Assembly: GCF_003945595.2 (NCBI RefSeq)
Contig: NW_024104998.1
Location: forward strand, 3,963,790 to 4,027,789
Direction of reading: 5' to 3'
DNA: 64,000 nt
Source of the DNA: Pipra filicauda
Lineage: Eukaryota > Chordata > Aves > Passeriformes > Pipridae
Of the stretch, positions 62,301 through 64,000 are shown piece after piece (within the stretch, counting starts at the first letter, position 1; the number at the start of each line of letters is the position of its first letter). Position numbers and translations under genes: made by a program. A model generated the notes under the pieces. The model did not search any database. It saw only the letters and a program-made list of their open reading frames with translations, and had not been told where the DNA came from.

Positions 62301-64000
62301 AACAAAAAGGTTGAAAATCCTAATAAATCACATGACACAACAGCTACAAGCTCATGCAGTGTTAAAAAGTAAGTCACCAATAACGAAGGATTTTTTGTCT
62401 ACCAGTTTTCTATTTTTTATTTGTTTTGTTCTTTCAGTAACGAAGGAAAGTAAATCATGAATCCTGTTTCGGTCTGTTTAAGATATTCTGGAAATTAAAT
62501 GCAATTCAGTATGTGTATTGAATGTGTATTGCTGCCTTTTTCTTTGAAGGCACTGATGCTAAGGCAAGTTCCACGTGGGTATAAAAAAACTTTCCTGTTA
62601 GAAACAGAAAGAGCAATTTGGGAGGATCTTGGAGGGATTTGTCATTCCTTTTAAAGGATTTCATTGACTCTTCCCTATCTCTTCAGGAAATGATTCCTGC
62701 CTCACTGTTCCTACACATTTTCCTTTACATGTCCTCCCTAGCAGGCCTCACAGTGGGAGGATCTTACAGATAGGTCTCCACTTTCAGACAAAAGAAATTC
62801 CAAGCGTACTCCCTGAAGGAAGAGAGAGGCACCCTAAAACTCACGCTGGCAAAACCCCAGTGATGCTCCGTTTGGGATCCATTCCCAGGGTTTTGATGTC
62901 TTCAGCCTTTTAAATTCTGAGGTGCTTTCTGCAAGGTATGCTCTTTACAAAATATGTCTTAGTGGAGCTGCACTTCTGAGTAATTGATTGTCCTCCCCTG
63001 GCTCCTCACTTCTTCAAGAAATTGTACCAACAATACACACATTTCCACCAATCTGCAGCTGGAAGGGGTCTCGGTCTAGTTCATCATTCCGTCTGGCAGG
63101 AGCTTTTTTGAAGACTAAACCCTGACAGTGCAGGATTTTTTCCAACTGTGCTTGCCTGGTACAAGCTTTCTTTAAATGATCATTGCTGTTTCTTTTTCTG
63201 GCTCATGAGAGTCAAATTCATTCACTTAAAACAGAACAAATTAAGAAGCTAGCTTTTTCTTTAAAATAATTCTCTTTGGGACCAATATCAGGCAAGTCAA
63301 GTGTAGCAGAATAAAAATTAAGTCCATTTACTTAAATCTTTTGTTACACATGAATGAATATAGCAAATATGACACTTTCTTGGGATCATCATCTTTCTGG
63401 ATATCCAAGAGCTAGAAAAGCTGCAAATGCAATTTTTGATATTGCATGTCATTTCACAGGAGTTGTTCTACATATGAAAGTCCCAGTTTAGCTAAGGAAA
63501 ATTAGATTCCCCAGTGTTTAATGGGATGAGAATTGCTGTTGAATGAAGAAAGATATTAACTGCTTTTTCAGAAAGTTCAGAAAAACTATTATTAGCTCTC
63601 TAAGACTCCTTTTTCATTTCAAAGGATGACTTTAGACTATTCATCTTTAGAACTGCCCTTCTATGAAGGACAAATTTTTATGAGAAGCTGTGATATATTA
63701 GAGTTGCACTTTCTAGAAATACATGGGAGTTATATGATCCCTAAGTAGTACAGAATAACTACTGGCTAAAAAATAAATTTGGGGACATGGTAAACTGGAG
63801 AGGAGTTATTCTATACTCTGTATAATACAGTCATCAATGACTTCTAGCTGTACATCATGGTTTATAGCATTATCTTGTAGAAGACTAACAGCTGAGTTTC
63901 ACAGATGCATGGCAGTACTTATTCATTTCCCAGCGACTTTATTGTAAACTCGATTATCTCACTCTGTGTTCCATGACTGTAAGGCCCTTGTTATTTAGTT
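56341..64000. other. No gene recognised; AT-rich DNA
   Basis: A TA/TG repeat lies at 57.0 kb, a GGGA/GAGA stretch at about 56660-56678, a 9-bp tandem (ccattatac) at about 57119-57136, and A13 at about 59450. A slightly GC-richer stretch at 62.6-63.1 kb is unassigned. No exons or repeats are otherwise identified. Confidence 0.55.
57001..57037. repeat. TA/TG-rich microsatellite
   Basis: An imperfect array of tatg, tgtg and tata units. The opposite strand carries a spurious open frame rich in YTY and HIYI. Confidence 0.85.

Overview
The window is AT-rich vertebrate nuclear DNA, almost certainly avian. I saw no bacterial operons, CRISPR arrays or prophage genes, and no convincing multi-exon host gene. 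The bird assignment rests on interspersed repeats recognised by eye: several 5'-truncated CR1 LINE fragments in both orientations, two long terminal repeats that look like widespread avian endogenous-retrovirus LTRs, and a vertebrate-type nuclear tRNA-Leu(CAG). Most of the window reads as gene-poor intergenic or intronic sequence.

Layout. 1-7.8 kb: unannotated AT-rich DNA with a short TG repeat. 7.85-8.44 kb: a complete-looking solo ERV LTR with TATA box, polyadenylation signal and probable 5-bp target-site duplication. 12.0-12.2 kb: an apparently intact tRNA-Leu(CAG) gene joined, with no intervening bases, to a 5'-truncated CR1 fragment. 12.78-12.86 kb: the 3' end of a second, non-CR1 LINE. 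18-31 kb: old CR1 fragments, all minus strand, at 18.45, 23.5, 24.06, 26.5 and 30.3 kb. 34.08-34.31 kb: an unassigned CpG-containing patch with a short palindrome. 35.5 kb: a long A tract. 39.1-40.9 kb: a GC-richer unassigned open frame, then two CR1 pieces in opposite orientations. 44.0-45.1 kb: a second, longer ERV LTR of a different family with degenerate internal repeats. 47.7-48.0 kb: a CR1 stub followed by a TAATA-type array. 54.95-55.56 kb: an old plus-strand CR1 reverse-transcriptase segment. 55.8-56.3 kb: the C-terminal part of a LINE ORF2, open for 168 codons and ending in a CCHC zinc finger. 56.4-64 kb: AT-rich DNA with nothing recognised.

The tRNA is the only likely functional host gene. 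The best coding signal is the zinc-finger LINE tail at 55.8-56.3 kb, whose 3' end matches the fragment at 12.78 kb, so one LINE family is present at least twice. Repeat family names and all homology statements come from memory of consensus sequences and were not computed. Fragment boundaries are approximate unless a motif fixes them.
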